A stretch of 38,374 nucleotides of DNA from Sphingomonas sp. PAMC 26605 (GTDB lineage: Bacteria > Pseudomonadota > Alphaproteobacteria > Sphingomonadales > Sphingomonadaceae): contig NZ_JH584241.1 of assembly GCF_000241485.1 (NCBI RefSeq), positions 1,394,380 to 1,432,753 of the forward strand, read 5' to 3'. Both the position numbers and the translations under genes were made by a program. Shown here one piece after another: positions 1 through 7,086 of the stretch (within the stretch, counting starts at the first letter, position 1; each line of letters opens with the position of its first letter). Under the pieces are notes generated by a model. That model made no database searches, was not told the DNA's origin, and was given only the letters and a program-made list of their open reading frames with translations.

Positions 1-475
1 TGGCGGCTTCGGTTCGCTCACGCCGGGCGCCTGAGACGTCGTCCGATGACCATGACCGCAGGCCGGGGTTTCAAGCTCGAGCATCTCGACGAAGCGCCGA
101 CGGCGCGAAACCCGGGCCTGTGATTCGTGGTCGATGCCGAAAACCATCTGGTCGAAGGCGGGGCGCGGCTGCGGCCCCCGATCATTTTCCGTGGCGGCGG
201 TACATTCTCGCTCGACTGTGCTAAGCCTCGATCCGAAGCGCGCGCGCAAAGCGCAAGAGTATCCCGCGGACCTATCGTCGGCAGCGCGCGTCGATGCCCC
301 TTGCGTGGGGGAAACGCTCCATTCCGGAGTGATGTTTCAGGAGAAGGCCACCGCCCAATGCCTTCCACGGCAGAAGGCGTTCGTCGTGACCGCACGCAAG
401 CCCTAGCGCACGCGGCGCTTGCCAAAGGGCCGGAAGACGGCTCTCGCGGGGAGCCGCATTCATAGGAAAATCGCC
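1..475. other. Left-edge region without a supported gene
   Basis: The first bases read GGFGSLTPGA followed by a stop at 32-34 on the plus strand. This could be the last ten residues of a gene that begins outside the window, but it is too short to identify. A short plus-strand reading frame at 46-123 also has no recognisable family. The longer open frames on both strands up to about 465 have arginine-rich, patternless translations typical of GC-rich shadow frames. The ribosome binding site of the next gene is at 464-470. Confidence 0.3.
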
Positions 476-1171
476 ATGTCGAAAGTCATCATCATCGTCG
501 GTTTCGGGCCGGGCGTTTCGACTGCTGTCGCCGACAAGTTCGGTGCGGAAGGCTTCTCGATCGGGTTGATCGCGCGGAGCCAGGCGCGATTGACGGCCGG
601 AGTCGAAGCGCTCGAAGCCAAAGGCGTCGCCGCGGTCGCATTTGCCGGCGATGCGGGCGACCCGATTGCCATTCGCGGCGCCATTGCCGCGGCCCGTGCC
701 GCTTTTGGTCGGATCGATGTCCTGCTCTGGAATGCCTCGAGCGGCCATGGTGTGGGCGATCTGTTGAGCGTCGACCCGAGCAGCGTGACAGGCGTGTTCG
801 ACGTTGCGATCGCAGGCCTGCTGGCTGCTGTGCAAGAGACGCTGCCGGACCTCAAAGCGGCGGGCGACGGGGCAATCCTCGTCACCAATGGCGCGCTCGG
901 CGATCTCGATCCGGCGGTCGATCGCGCCGCCATTGCGGCGAAGGCCGACGGCATCGGGATCGGCAATGCCGCCAAGGCAAAGCTCGTGGGACTGTTGGCG
1001 GCGCGGTTGGACGATGACGGCATCTATGTGGGCGAAGTGACGATTGCTGGCGTGGTCCGGGGTACGCGCGCCGCGATACCCGGCGTCCCGATGATTGAGG
1101 GCGCGGCGGTCGCCGACGCGTTCTGGGACTTGTACCACGGTCGTCAGGATATCCGCGTGCGGATCGGCTGA
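476..1171 (+). CDS. Atypical short-chain dehydrogenase/reductase (SDR), catalytic Tyr missing
   Basis: A 231-residue protein with an N-terminal Rossmann fold. A beta strand (VIIIVGFGPGVS) leads into a glycine-rich nucleotide-binding turn, variant GFGPGVS rather than TGxxxGIG. An LLWNASSG stretch replaces the usual NNAG. The catalytic YxxxK position reads GNAAK, so the Tyr is Gly while the Lys is kept, and the catalytic Ser region reads VTNGA. The fold and length (about 230) fit classical SDRs, but normal dehydrogenase chemistry looks impaired; it may bind NAD(P) in another role. The ATG is preceded by AGGAAAA six bases upstream. The next gene is convergent. It resembles the SDR at 18251, which also has a GxGPGIS-type turn. 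Confidence 0.85.
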   Translation: MSKVIIIVGFGPGVSTAVADKFGAEGFSIGLIARSQARLTAGVEALEAKGVAAVAFAGDAGDPIAIRGAIAAARAAFGRIDVLLWNASSGHGVGDLLSVDPSSVTGVFDVAIAGLLAAVQETLPDLKAAGDGAILVTNGALGDLDPAVDRAAIAAKADGIGIGNAAKAKLVGLLAARLDDDGIYVGEVTIAGVVRGTRAAIPGVPMIEGAAVADAFWDLYHGRQDIRVRIG

Positions 1172-1313
1172 ACCGGAAGGCCTCGCGCTGGATGGGTGGC
1201 GTCCCGCCACGCTCGCACGCGGGACCCCGCATGCTTCGCCTCTTCTTTCGTCTAGACCCGATCCCGCGGGAGCGCTTCGGCAGCAAAAGCGATGCCCGCG
1301 GGGAGGGCGGGAG

Positions 1314-1329
1314 GCGAAACCTGTTTCGC
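1314..1329. terminator. Possible hairpin between convergent genes
   Basis: GCGAAAC (1314-1320) and GTTTCGC (1323-1329) are perfect inverted repeats two bases apart, touching the stop codon of the minus-strand DUF1330 gene. A two-base loop means the real stem is shorter. There is no clear T-run, so terminator function is only suggested by the position. Confidence 0.25.
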
Positions 1330-1628
1330 TAGAGAAGCGGAGCCACGCCTTCCACGATGACCAGATCGACATCGGCGGTGTCCGCCCGAAGCTTTCGTAT
1401 CTCGCGATACTCCTCCGAATGATACGCCGCCAATGCGGTTTCATAGTCGGGGAATTCCTGGACGAGCTGCCTGCTTCGAGGGGCGCCTTCGACGACCTCG
1501 TACCGCCCCCTGTAGACCACCAAGGTTTTTGCACCCTGGCGCTTCAAATATTCGACTGCGGCCTTCACGTATAGCGCGTGGCCGGCCTCGTCTTTGACGT
1601 CGCTCTGCGCGATCCAATACCCCTTCAC
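1329..1628 (-). CDS. DUF1330 family protein
   Basis: A 99-residue protein starting MKGYWIAQSDVKD, with the typical DUF1330 pattern: a first strand, then Y-x-K-A-A-V-E-Y-L, a YRGRYEVVEG stretch, an F-P-D-Y-E-T-A motif and a C-terminal S-E-E-Y-x-x-I-R-K-L helix. The family has a dimeric alpha/beta ferredoxin-like (ABM-like) fold; its biochemical role is not established. The start is GTG, with AGGAG eight to nine bases upstream. An ATACG-N3-CGTAT palindrome at 1743-1755, about 115 bases upstream, matches two copies beside the TetR gene at 1914-2504. The gene is therefore probably controlled by that regulator. Confidence 0.85.
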   Translation of the reverse strand: MKGYWIAQSDVKDEAGHALYVKAAVEYLKRQGAKTLVVYRGRYEVVEGAPRSRQLVQEFPDYETALAAYHSEEYREIRKLRADTADVDLVIVEGVAPLL

Positions 1629-1742
1629 GGACAGTTACTCCTGTTGTCAGCGGGAACCCGGGGCTTCCGCCGAGATTGCGCGGCAGGTGGGCCGTATCTC
1701 CTGGACGATCGGTAACTGGCCTGCAGGAATTCGTCAATTCAG

Positions 1743-1755
1743 ATACGAAACGTAT
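1743..1755. promoter_or_regulatory. Palindromic operator ATACG-N3-CGTAT, copy 1
   Basis: ATACG AAA CGTAT is a perfect inverted repeat upstream of the DUF1330 gene. The same 5+3+5 architecture occurs at 2523-2535 and 2572-2584 between the TetR gene and the RidA-like gene. I saw no further copy in the window. The likely binder is the TetR protein encoded at 1914-2504. Confidence 0.65.
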
Positions 1756-1913
1756 ATGAAAATCGGGCCCGGTGCGTGGGGCGGGGGCGGCGGCAGCGAC
1801 GATGGATTGCGTCGGAACAATCAATCTTGCTCCTGCTCGCAGCGTCGATGGCTGATCGCCTGTGCCGTCACGGAGCGGCCGGTCGGGAATAGACCGTGTT
1901 ACGATGGTAGGCC

Positions 1914-2504
1914 TTAGCCTGCCAAAAGACCCTCGGCCATGAGCCTGAACGCCTCGATCGCCTTGGGCAGGACGATGTGCGGCTCATCGCTGTCTGCAAC
2001 CCATAGCGCCGCGTTGAACGCCGTGCCGCTGAGAAGGCGCGCTGCGGCCTCGATATCGACGGGTTTCATGATACCGATGGCGATCAAATCCGCGACGGCC
2101 TGCTTCGTCATGCTGAGGCAGGCATTCTGACTGGGCCATTTCGAAGGGTCGCCCAAGAAAGCCGGTCCGTCCAACAGGACGATCCGACGAACCTCCGGCT
2201 CGAGTGCCATTTCGATATAGGCTTCGCCCTCCGCCAGCAGCTGTTCCCATGGGCTCGATGCCGTCGCGCCCGCCTCATGCGCGCGCGCCGCCATCTCGCC
2301 ATCGACCTGGGCGACGACGGCCGCCAGCAATCCCTTCTTGTCGCCAAATCCATGGTAGAGGGCCCCACGGGTGAGGCCGACTTGCGCGGTGAGATCGTCC
2401 ATCGAGGCGGCAGCGAAACCCGCTGCGCCGAACGCCTTCCGCGCTGCACCAAGCAGCTTGATGCGGTTTTCCTCCATTGTTTCAGCGCGACGCTTACCGG
2501 CCAA
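1914..2504 (-). CDS. TetR/AcrR family transcriptional regulator
   Basis: An N-terminal TetR DNA-binding domain is clear: LLGAARKAFGAAGFAAASMDDLTAQVGLTRGALYHGF, then DKKGLLAAVV. A divergent ligand-binding domain follows. The frame is open to a GTG at 2555, but I prefer the TTG at 2504. It has GGAGG at 2510-2514 with five-base spacing, gives a typical N-terminus (MAGKRRAETMEENR, 196 residues in all), and leaves the ATACG-TGT-CGTAT operator at 2523-2535 outside the gene. Starting at 2555 would place the operator inside the coding region. The gene is divergent from the RidA-like gene at 2660, and the shared spacer holds two operators, so autoregulation and repression of the neighbour are likely. 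Confidence 0.88.
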   Translation of the reverse strand: MAGKRRAETMEENRIKLLGAARKAFGAAGFAAASMDDLTAQVGLTRGALYHGFGDKKGLLAAVVAQVDGEMAARAHEAGATASSPWEQLLAEGEAYIEMALEPEVRRIVLLDGPAFLGDPSKWPSQNACLSMTKQAVADLIAIGIMKPVDIEAAARLLSGTAFNAALWVADSDEPHIVLPKAIEAFRLMAEGLLAG

Positions 2505-2522
2505 AGCCACCTCCAATTTCGC

Positions 2523-2535
2523 ATACGTGTCGTAT
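2523..2535. promoter_or_regulatory. Palindromic operator ATACG-N3-CGTAT, copy 2
   Basis: ATACG TGT CGTAT lies 18 bases upstream of the preferred TTG start of the TetR gene. It is one of two copies in the divergent TetR/RidA-like spacer. The two copies are 49 bp apart start to start, close to five helical turns, so they face the same side of the DNA. Confidence 0.7.
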
Positions 2536-2570
2536 ATGGTGTTGACGACCGACACGGATCCGTGCTTTCA

Positions 2571-2585
2571 CATACGCAGCGTATG
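2571..2585. promoter_or_regulatory. Palindromic operator CATACGC-A-GCGTATG, copy 3
   Basis: A perfect 15-bp palindrome containing ATACG CAG CGTAT, 75 bases upstream of the RidA-like start. It is the longest of the three operator copies. It lies where the promoter of either divergent gene would be. Confidence 0.7.
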
Positions 2586-2659
2586 CTGGTACCCCTGCCG
2601 TCCTGGAATGTCCAGCCAAGCTGCCTTGGCAGGTGCGCCCCAGCGAAAAGGACTTTGAT

Positions 2660-3457
2660 ATGGCGAAGCGTGAAGCAGTATTTCCAGCCGGCCGGAACGC
2701 GCTGTACGAGAAGCACGGATATTCCGCCGCGATACGATCGGGCGATCTGTTGTTCGTGTCGGGTCAGGTCGGGAGCCGGGCCGATGGCTCGCCCGAACCG
2801 GACTTCGACGCGCAGGTTGCGCAAGCTTTCACCAATCTGGAAGCCACGCTCGCGGCGGCGGGATGTACATTCGACGACATCATTGACGTGACGACGTTCC
2901 ATACCGATCCGGAAAAGCAGATGCCCGCGGTCACGGCGGTGAAGGCCGCAAAGTTCCCGCAGGCACCCTATCCGAACTGGACCGCCGTCGGGGCCACCTG
3001 GCTCTCGGGCTTCGATTTTGAAATCAAGGTGACCGCGCGGATTCCGTCGGACGCATCGGCGTCGGTGAGCCGCCGCAATCCGCCGACGATGTGGGATATG
3101 GCCTCGCTCGGCTACTCGCAGATCAGTGTCGCGGAACCAGGCCGGCTCGCTTTCCTGTCGGGTCAGATCGCGGCGGCGCCCGGGCTCGATGCCGTGCCCG
3201 ACGACCTCGCCGCCCAGGCCGAGATCGCGACCGCCAGCCTCGCTGCCGCACTCGAGGAGCTTGCAGCGACTGCGCAGGACATCGTGATGCTGCGCGTCTA
3301 TGTCGTGAACGCGACGACCGAAGCGTTCGGACAGGCCCTCGTCCCCTTGCGGGCGCTGTTCACAGACGCGAAGCCCAGCATCACGACGATCGGCGTCCAG
3401 GCGCTCTACCGGCCCGAGATCAAAGTCGAGATCGAAATGGTGGTGCGCCTCCCCTGA
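2660..3457 (+). CDS. Tandem RidA/YjgF-like protein
   Basis: A 265-residue protein made of two RidA-fold domains. The first (about residues 8-125) contains GDLLFVSGQVG, then AFTNLEATLAAAG and FEIKVTARI. The second (about 145-262) contains GRLAFLSGQIA, then AAALEELAATAQD and VEIEMVVRL. RidA proteins are normally about 130-residue single domains forming trimers, so this is a fusion. In both halves the position of the RidA catalytic Arg (the R of PARSC in E. coli RidA, from memory) is not Arg: YPNWTAVG in half 1 and KPSITTIG in half 2. Imine deaminase activity is therefore doubtful. The ATG has AAGGA seven bases upstream. It is divergent from, and probably controlled by, the TetR gene at 1914. 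Confidence 0.88.
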   Translation: MAKREAVFPAGRNALYEKHGYSAAIRSGDLLFVSGQVGSRADGSPEPDFDAQVAQAFTNLEATLAAAGCTFDDIIDVTTFHTDPEKQMPAVTAVKAAKFPQAPYPNWTAVGATWLSGFDFEIKVTARIPSDASASVSRRNPPTMWDMASLGYSQISVAEPGRLAFLSGQIAAAPGLDAVPDDLAAQAEIATASLAAALEELAATAQDIVMLRVYVVNATTEAFGQALVPLRALFTDAKPSITTIGVQALYRPEIKVEIEMVVRLP

Positions 3458-3499
3458 GGAGGGGTGGCGCCCCTTTTACGGCGGCTCGGCGAGCCGCCG

Positions 3500-3922
3500 C
3501 TATTGCTTGGCTTCGCCGACCTCGATGAGGTGACCGTCGGGATCGCGCATATAGCACCGCGTCTCGGCATCGTGGACCTTCGGCTCGGTGAGGAACTCCG
3601 CTCCGAGACCCTTCCACCGATCGTAGCATTCCGCGATGTTCGCGACGCGGAGGTTCAGGAAGCTGCTGACAGCCTCACCGTCCTTCGGCGGTGCGAGATA
3701 TACCGCCGGCTTGTCGTCGGTCGGCCCGCCGCCGACGTTGATGATGATCCACGTGTTGGCGAGTTGCACGACGTTGGGCTTGCCGTTCTCGCCGTCCATG
3801 ACGACGGTCCCACCGAGAATGCGGGCGTAGAAATCGACCGATTTCTTGATATCGGCCGAAACGAGGAAATGCGTGACCGTGAAGCCCGTGCTGGGGAACA
3901 TGTCGTAGGTGGTATCTGGCAT
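3500..3922 (-). CDS. Glyoxalase/bleomycin-resistance/dioxygenase fold (VOC) protein
   Basis: A 140-residue VOC-superfamily protein. It contains two beta-alpha-beta-beta-beta modules: HFLVSADIKKSVDFYARILGG near the N-terminus, and SSFLNLRVANIAECYDRWKGLGAEFL followed by ETRCYMRDPDGHLIEVGE at the C-terminus. The RDPDGHLIE signature ends in the usual metal-ligand Glu, and the substrate is not predictable. The ATG at 3922 has AAAGGAG six bases upstream. It is the second gene after the SDR at 4005-4724 on the same strand (82-base gap), so the two form a likely operon under the operator at 4838-4856. Confidence 0.88.
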   Translation of the reverse strand: MPDTTYDMFPSTGFTVTHFLVSADIKKSVDFYARILGGTVVMDGENGKPNVVQLANTWIIINVGGGPTDDKPAVYLAPPKDGEAVSSFLNLRVANIAECYDRWKGLGAEFLTEPKVHDAETRCYMRDPDGHLIEVGEAKQ

Positions 3923-4004
3923 CGTCTTCTCCTTTGCGAGTTGTCTTCGTGCGCACGTCATCGGAAGCGGTGGGTGCTGGGCAGGCTGGCCGCGCGATCG
4001 GACC

Positions 4005-4724
4005 TTACAGGGCGGCTTTTCCAATCGATCCGCCGCCATCGACATACAGGGTCTGCCCGGTGATATAGCTGGCATCCTCCGAGAGGAGGAAGGCGACTGC
4101 CGCAGCGATCTCCTCCGGCTGCCCGATACGTCGCATCGGGATGTTCGCGAGAAAGATGCGCTCGGCCTCGCTCCCGGCCGGCGTATAGCGGCGGAGCAGT
4201 TCGGTTTCGACGGGCCCGGGCGAGACCGAATTGACCGTGATGCCCGTTTCCGCCAGTTCCAGCGCCCAGGTTCGGGTGAAGCTCGCAAGTGCCGCCTTGC
4301 TGGCGGCATAGGCGGTCCGCTTGGCCATTCCGAGGGTCGCCAGACTGGTGATGTTGACGATGCGTCCCCAACCCTTCTGCCGCAGCGTCGGGAGGATCGC
4401 CTGAACCGCGGTGATCGGCGCGTGGAGATTGAAACGCATCAGTTCATCGACGACGGCAAGATCGATCTCGCCCAGAAACTGCTGCTTCCCGACACCGGCA
4501 TTGTTGACCACGCCGTCGAACGAATGGCGCTCGGCGAGCGCGACAAAGGCCTCGGTCGAGGCTTTTTCATCGCTCAAATCGACCGAGACGAGCGTTCCGG
4601 GAAACGACGCGAGCGGATCCCGCGCAATGCCGATGACCGCGTGTCCTGCGGCCGAGAGGCGTTTCGAGATTGCAAGCCCGATGCCCTTCGTGGCGCCGGT
4701 TACGAGAAAAGTGCGATGACTCAT
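4005..4724 (-). CDS. SDR family oxidoreductase (FabG-like)
   Basis: A 239-residue classical SDR with every motif intact: TGATKGIG cofactor turn, VNNAGVG, catalytic Ser in [14 protein letters not shown] active site, SPGPVET, and a C-terminal [10 protein letters not shown]. The Arg after the second strand (GIARD) hints at NADPH preference, though this is only an inference. It probably reduces a small carbonyl or oxidises an alcohol in the cytoplasm. The start has only a weak GGGG element upstream. Its C-terminus is closely matched by the remnant at 20397-20441. It leads an operon with the VOC protein, and the TATA-N8-TATAGAA operator lies about 114 bases upstream. Confidence 0.92.
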   Translation of the reverse strand: MSHRTFLVTGATKGIGLAISKRLSAAGHAVIGIARDPLASFPGTLVSVDLSDEKASTEAFVALAERHSFDGVVNNAGVGKQQFLGEIDLAVVDELMRFNLHAPITAVQAILPTLRQKGWGRIVNITSLATLGMAKRTAYAASKAALASFTRTWALELAETGITVNSVSPGPVETELLRRYTPAGSEAERIFLANIPMRRIGQPEEIAAAVAFLLSEDASYITGQTLYVDGGGSIGKAAL

Positions 4725-4837
4725 GATCGATGCCCCGTGGCGTGCTGGAAGGCGATACCGAATGTCGATACCGTTGGGCGCGGCGGTTCACGTGAGCAAG
4801 AGACCTTGTCTAGCTTCACAACCGCCCTAAACCGTAA

Positions 4838-4856
4838 TATATCGAGTACTATAGAA
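4838..4856. promoter_or_regulatory. Operator TATA-N8-TATAGAA, copy 1
   Basis: TATA TCGAGTAC TATAGAA. The same element occurs at 19113-19131 just before a TetR gene and at 23698-23716 before the cupin operon. The right half (TATAGAA) and the eight-base spacing are invariant. It lies between the divergent SDR (4724, minus) and histidine kinase (5132, plus) genes. The minus-strand SDR is the more likely target, since the other copies also precede enzyme or regulator genes of this type. Confidence 0.65.
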
Positions 4857-5131
4857 GTGCAGCCCTAATGTCAAAGATTCGGTTGTGGCCGCTATGAGGT
4901 ATGGCTGTGGCATCGTTGAGGTCGTTATACGGGGGCAGCGCTCGCAACGGCGATTTGGCGGTTGCGGCCGGAAGGCGAGACACGGCGGGCATTGCGCGCG
5001 ATGACCGAGCTCCGTCCCGCGCCGCGCCGATGATTGAGGCTTCCGTTATCGCGAGGAGTGCCGATGCCGATACGGGCGCGCGCGGTATGGCGATCGCTCG
5101 TACGGGGCAAAACCGAAAGGCGCTGATTGCC

Positions 5132-6223
5132 GTGAAGCCAGATATCGCCGTTAACAAAGTCTGGTCCAAGCGCGAGTTTGCGGCCATCGCGATCGCCGGC
5201 GCCTGGGCCCTCTACCTTGCGCTCGTCTCCGTTCGCCTTGCCGTTCTCGGCTTATCCAATATGCGCGAGGTTGCGCTCCGCCACATTCTGACCGCGGCAA
5301 TCGGGGCGATCATGACCGCTGCGCTGTTTTGGATCCTCAGCCGCCTCGAGCATCGCTCGCCGCTGGTGCAAATCGGCGGCGCGGTCCTGCTGGCCGCGCC
5401 CGCGGCCGCGACGCTCGCGGTCGTCAACTACGACGTCATGTTCGTCTTCGCGCCGTCCGCCGCCTGGTCGATTGCCGAGCGGGCGGGCAACGATCTGCCG
5501 AGGGTGTTCGTCCAGACGATCGCGGAGAACGATTTTCTGTTTACCGCGCTGGGCGTTCTCTACATCGCGATGGCGAGCGTGATCGACAGCCGCGATGCTT
5601 TGCAGCGCGCGACGGTCGCCGAATCCCAGGCGCAGAAAGCGCAACTGCAGGCGCTGCGATACCAGCTCGATCCGCATTTTCTGTTCAATGCCTTGAACAC
5701 GATCTCGGCGCTGGTGATGGAAGGGGAGCCGGAAAGGGCAGAGCAGGCCCTTGCGTCGCTGTCGGCCGTACTCCGCACCACGCTGGCGAGCGACGCTCTC
5801 GTCGACACGACGCTTCGCCAGGAATTCCGGCTCCATGAAACCTATCTCGGTATCGAGGGGCTTCGATTTGGCGCCAGGCTCCAAGTGGTGCTGGAGCTTC
5901 CGGATGCGCTTGCGGACGTCGCCATCCCGCCCCTCCTGCTCCAGCCGCTGGTCGAGAATGTGATCAAGCACGCGGTCGGGGTTTCCGAGACGCCGGTTCA
6001 GCTGTCGGTCCGCGCGCGCGGCGCCGACGATTTCGTCGTCGTCACGGTCGAGGACGATGGTCCCGGATCGCCGCAAGCGGGTTTCGGCCTGGGCCTTCGC
6101 AACGTCGCCGAGCGACTGGCGCTCCGCTTCGGCGAGGGCGCGACTTTCCAGCATGGGCGGCGTGCCGACGGGGGGTATCGCGCCGTCCTCAGCTTTCCCC
6201 GCAGACAGCCCCTTCCCGAATGA
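5132..6223 (+). CDS. LytS/YpdA-type membrane sensor histidine kinase
   Basis: A 363-residue sensor kinase. Four hydrophobic segments (about residues 16-38, 52-69, 80-98 and 134-152) are followed by a short coiled linker. The His_kinase domain has RYQLDPHFLFNALN with the phosphorylated His at 182. A GHKL ATPase follows, with N box LVENVIKHAV, G1 EDDGPG and G2 GFGLGLRN. The open frame extends to an ATG at 4901, but residues encoded before 5132 are patternless and rich in Arg, Ala and Gly. The GTG at 5132 gives a natural start (MKPDIAVNKVWSKREF) just before the first membrane segment. An ATG at 5087 is the alternative. The stop overlaps the response regulator start (ATGA). Confidence 0.85.
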   Translation: MKPDIAVNKVWSKREFAAIAIAGAWALYLALVSVRLAVLGLSNMREVALRHILTAAIGAIMTAALFWILSRLEHRSPLVQIGGAVLLAAPAAATLAVVNYDVMFVFAPSAAWSIAERAGNDLPRVFVQTIAENDFLFTALGVLYIAMASVIDSRDALQRATVAESQAQKAQLQALRYQLDPHFLFNALNTISALVMEGEPERAEQALASLSAVLRTTLASDALVDTTLRQEFRLHETYLGIEGLRFGARLQVVLELPDALADVAIPPLLLQPLVENVIKHAVGVSETPVQLSVRARGADDFVVVTVEDDGPGSPQAGFGLGLRNVAERLALRFGEGATFQHGRRADGGYRAVLSFPRRQPLPE

Positions 6224-6945
6224 TCGGCGCACTTCGAATCCTGATCGTCGATGACGAGCCCTTGGCCGCCCGGCGCCTGGAAAGGCTGTGTCTGCGCGCC
6301 ATGCCCGACGCGAGGCCAACGAGCGAGACGAGCGGACGCGCGGCGTTGGCCAACCTCGACCAGAATCCGGCGGACGTCATGCTGCTCGATATCGATATGC
6401 CCGGTCTGAGCGGTCTCGCCACGGCGGAACTGGCGGCGCGCGTCACCGCTGCGCCCAGCATCGTCTTCACCACGGCGCACGAGCGGTTCGCCGTGGAGGC
6501 GTTCGCGGTCGGCGCGGTCGACTATCTGTTGAAGCCGGTCACCCTCGATCGCCTGTGCCAGGCGCTCGAGCGGGTCAGCGCCCGTCACGGCGCCCCCGCG
6601 GATGCAAAGCCCAGGTTTCGCTCCGAATTCTGGGTGCGCGACGGGGGTGACATGGTGCGCATCGACGCCGACCGGATCGAATACGTCTCGGCCGAAGGCG
6701 ACTATATGCGGCTCCATCTCGCAGGCCAATCCTATCTGCTGCATTCCACGCTTTCGCAGCTCGAGCGTGAGCTCGATGCGACCGCCTTTCTGCGGGTTCA
6801 CCGCTCCGCCCTGGTGGCGAAACGCAGCATCGCGGCGGTGGGGCGCGAAGCTTCAGGAAAGTGGATCGTACGGCTGCGGTCCGGTGGCGAAGTCGGCATC
6901 GGCGAAAGCTATATGGCGAGTGTCCGCGCCCTTGTGCGGGGCTGA
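6220..6945 (+). CDS. LytTR family response regulator
   Basis: A 241-residue protein. The N-terminal receiver domain has acidic residues in IVDDEP (D11, D12), the phosphoacceptor D57 in LLDIDMPG, T84 and K105 (LLKPV). The C-terminal LytTR DNA-binding domain (about 137-240) includes DADRIEYVSAEGDYMRLH, STLSQLERELD and FLRVHRSALV. It is the partner of the kinase, with which it overlaps by four bases. LytTR proteins bind direct repeats upstream of targets. The exported-protein genes just downstream (7087-11082) are possible targets, but I did not find a convincing repeated site. Confidence 0.94.
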   Translation: MIGALRILIVDDEPLAARRLERLCLRAMPDARPTSETSGRAALANLDQNPADVMLLDIDMPGLSGLATAELAARVTAAPSIVFTTAHERFAVEAFAVGAVDYLLKPVTLDRLCQALERVSARHGAPADAKPRFRSEFWVRDGGDMVRIDADRIEYVSAEGDYMRLHLAGQSYLLHSTLSQLERELDATAFLRVHRSALVAKRSIAAVGREASGKWIVRLRSGGEVGIGESYMASVRALVRG

Positions 6946-7086
6946 GGCCGCGGCGCGGTGAACGCCCTACTCGGCCGGGTTCATCGAAAAGATCGGGAGG
7001 TTCGGCGAAAAGCGGTCGCCCCGAAATGACCGGCGCTTCAGAGCTGGCGACACGCCTTTACGCCATTCGGATCTCCTGCCTTGAAA

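Noticed and set aside
18..465. Overlapping open frames on both strands at the left edge
   Set aside because: Translations are patternless and rich in Arg, Ser and Pro, without a ribosome binding site or a family. They are typical of GC-rich shadow frames.
272..1534. Long antisense frame (420 codons) over the SDR and DUF1330 genes
   Set aside because: It runs antisense to a clear SDR gene and through the DUF1330 gene in another frame, with low-complexity translation. The same applies to other long antisense frames, such as those at 5252-6319, 7684-9006 and 32093-33538.
4901..5131. N-terminal extension of the histidine kinase to ATG 4901
   Set aside because: The 77 extra residues show no domain, signal or membrane pattern. 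The protein reads naturally from GTG 5132 just before its first membrane helix.
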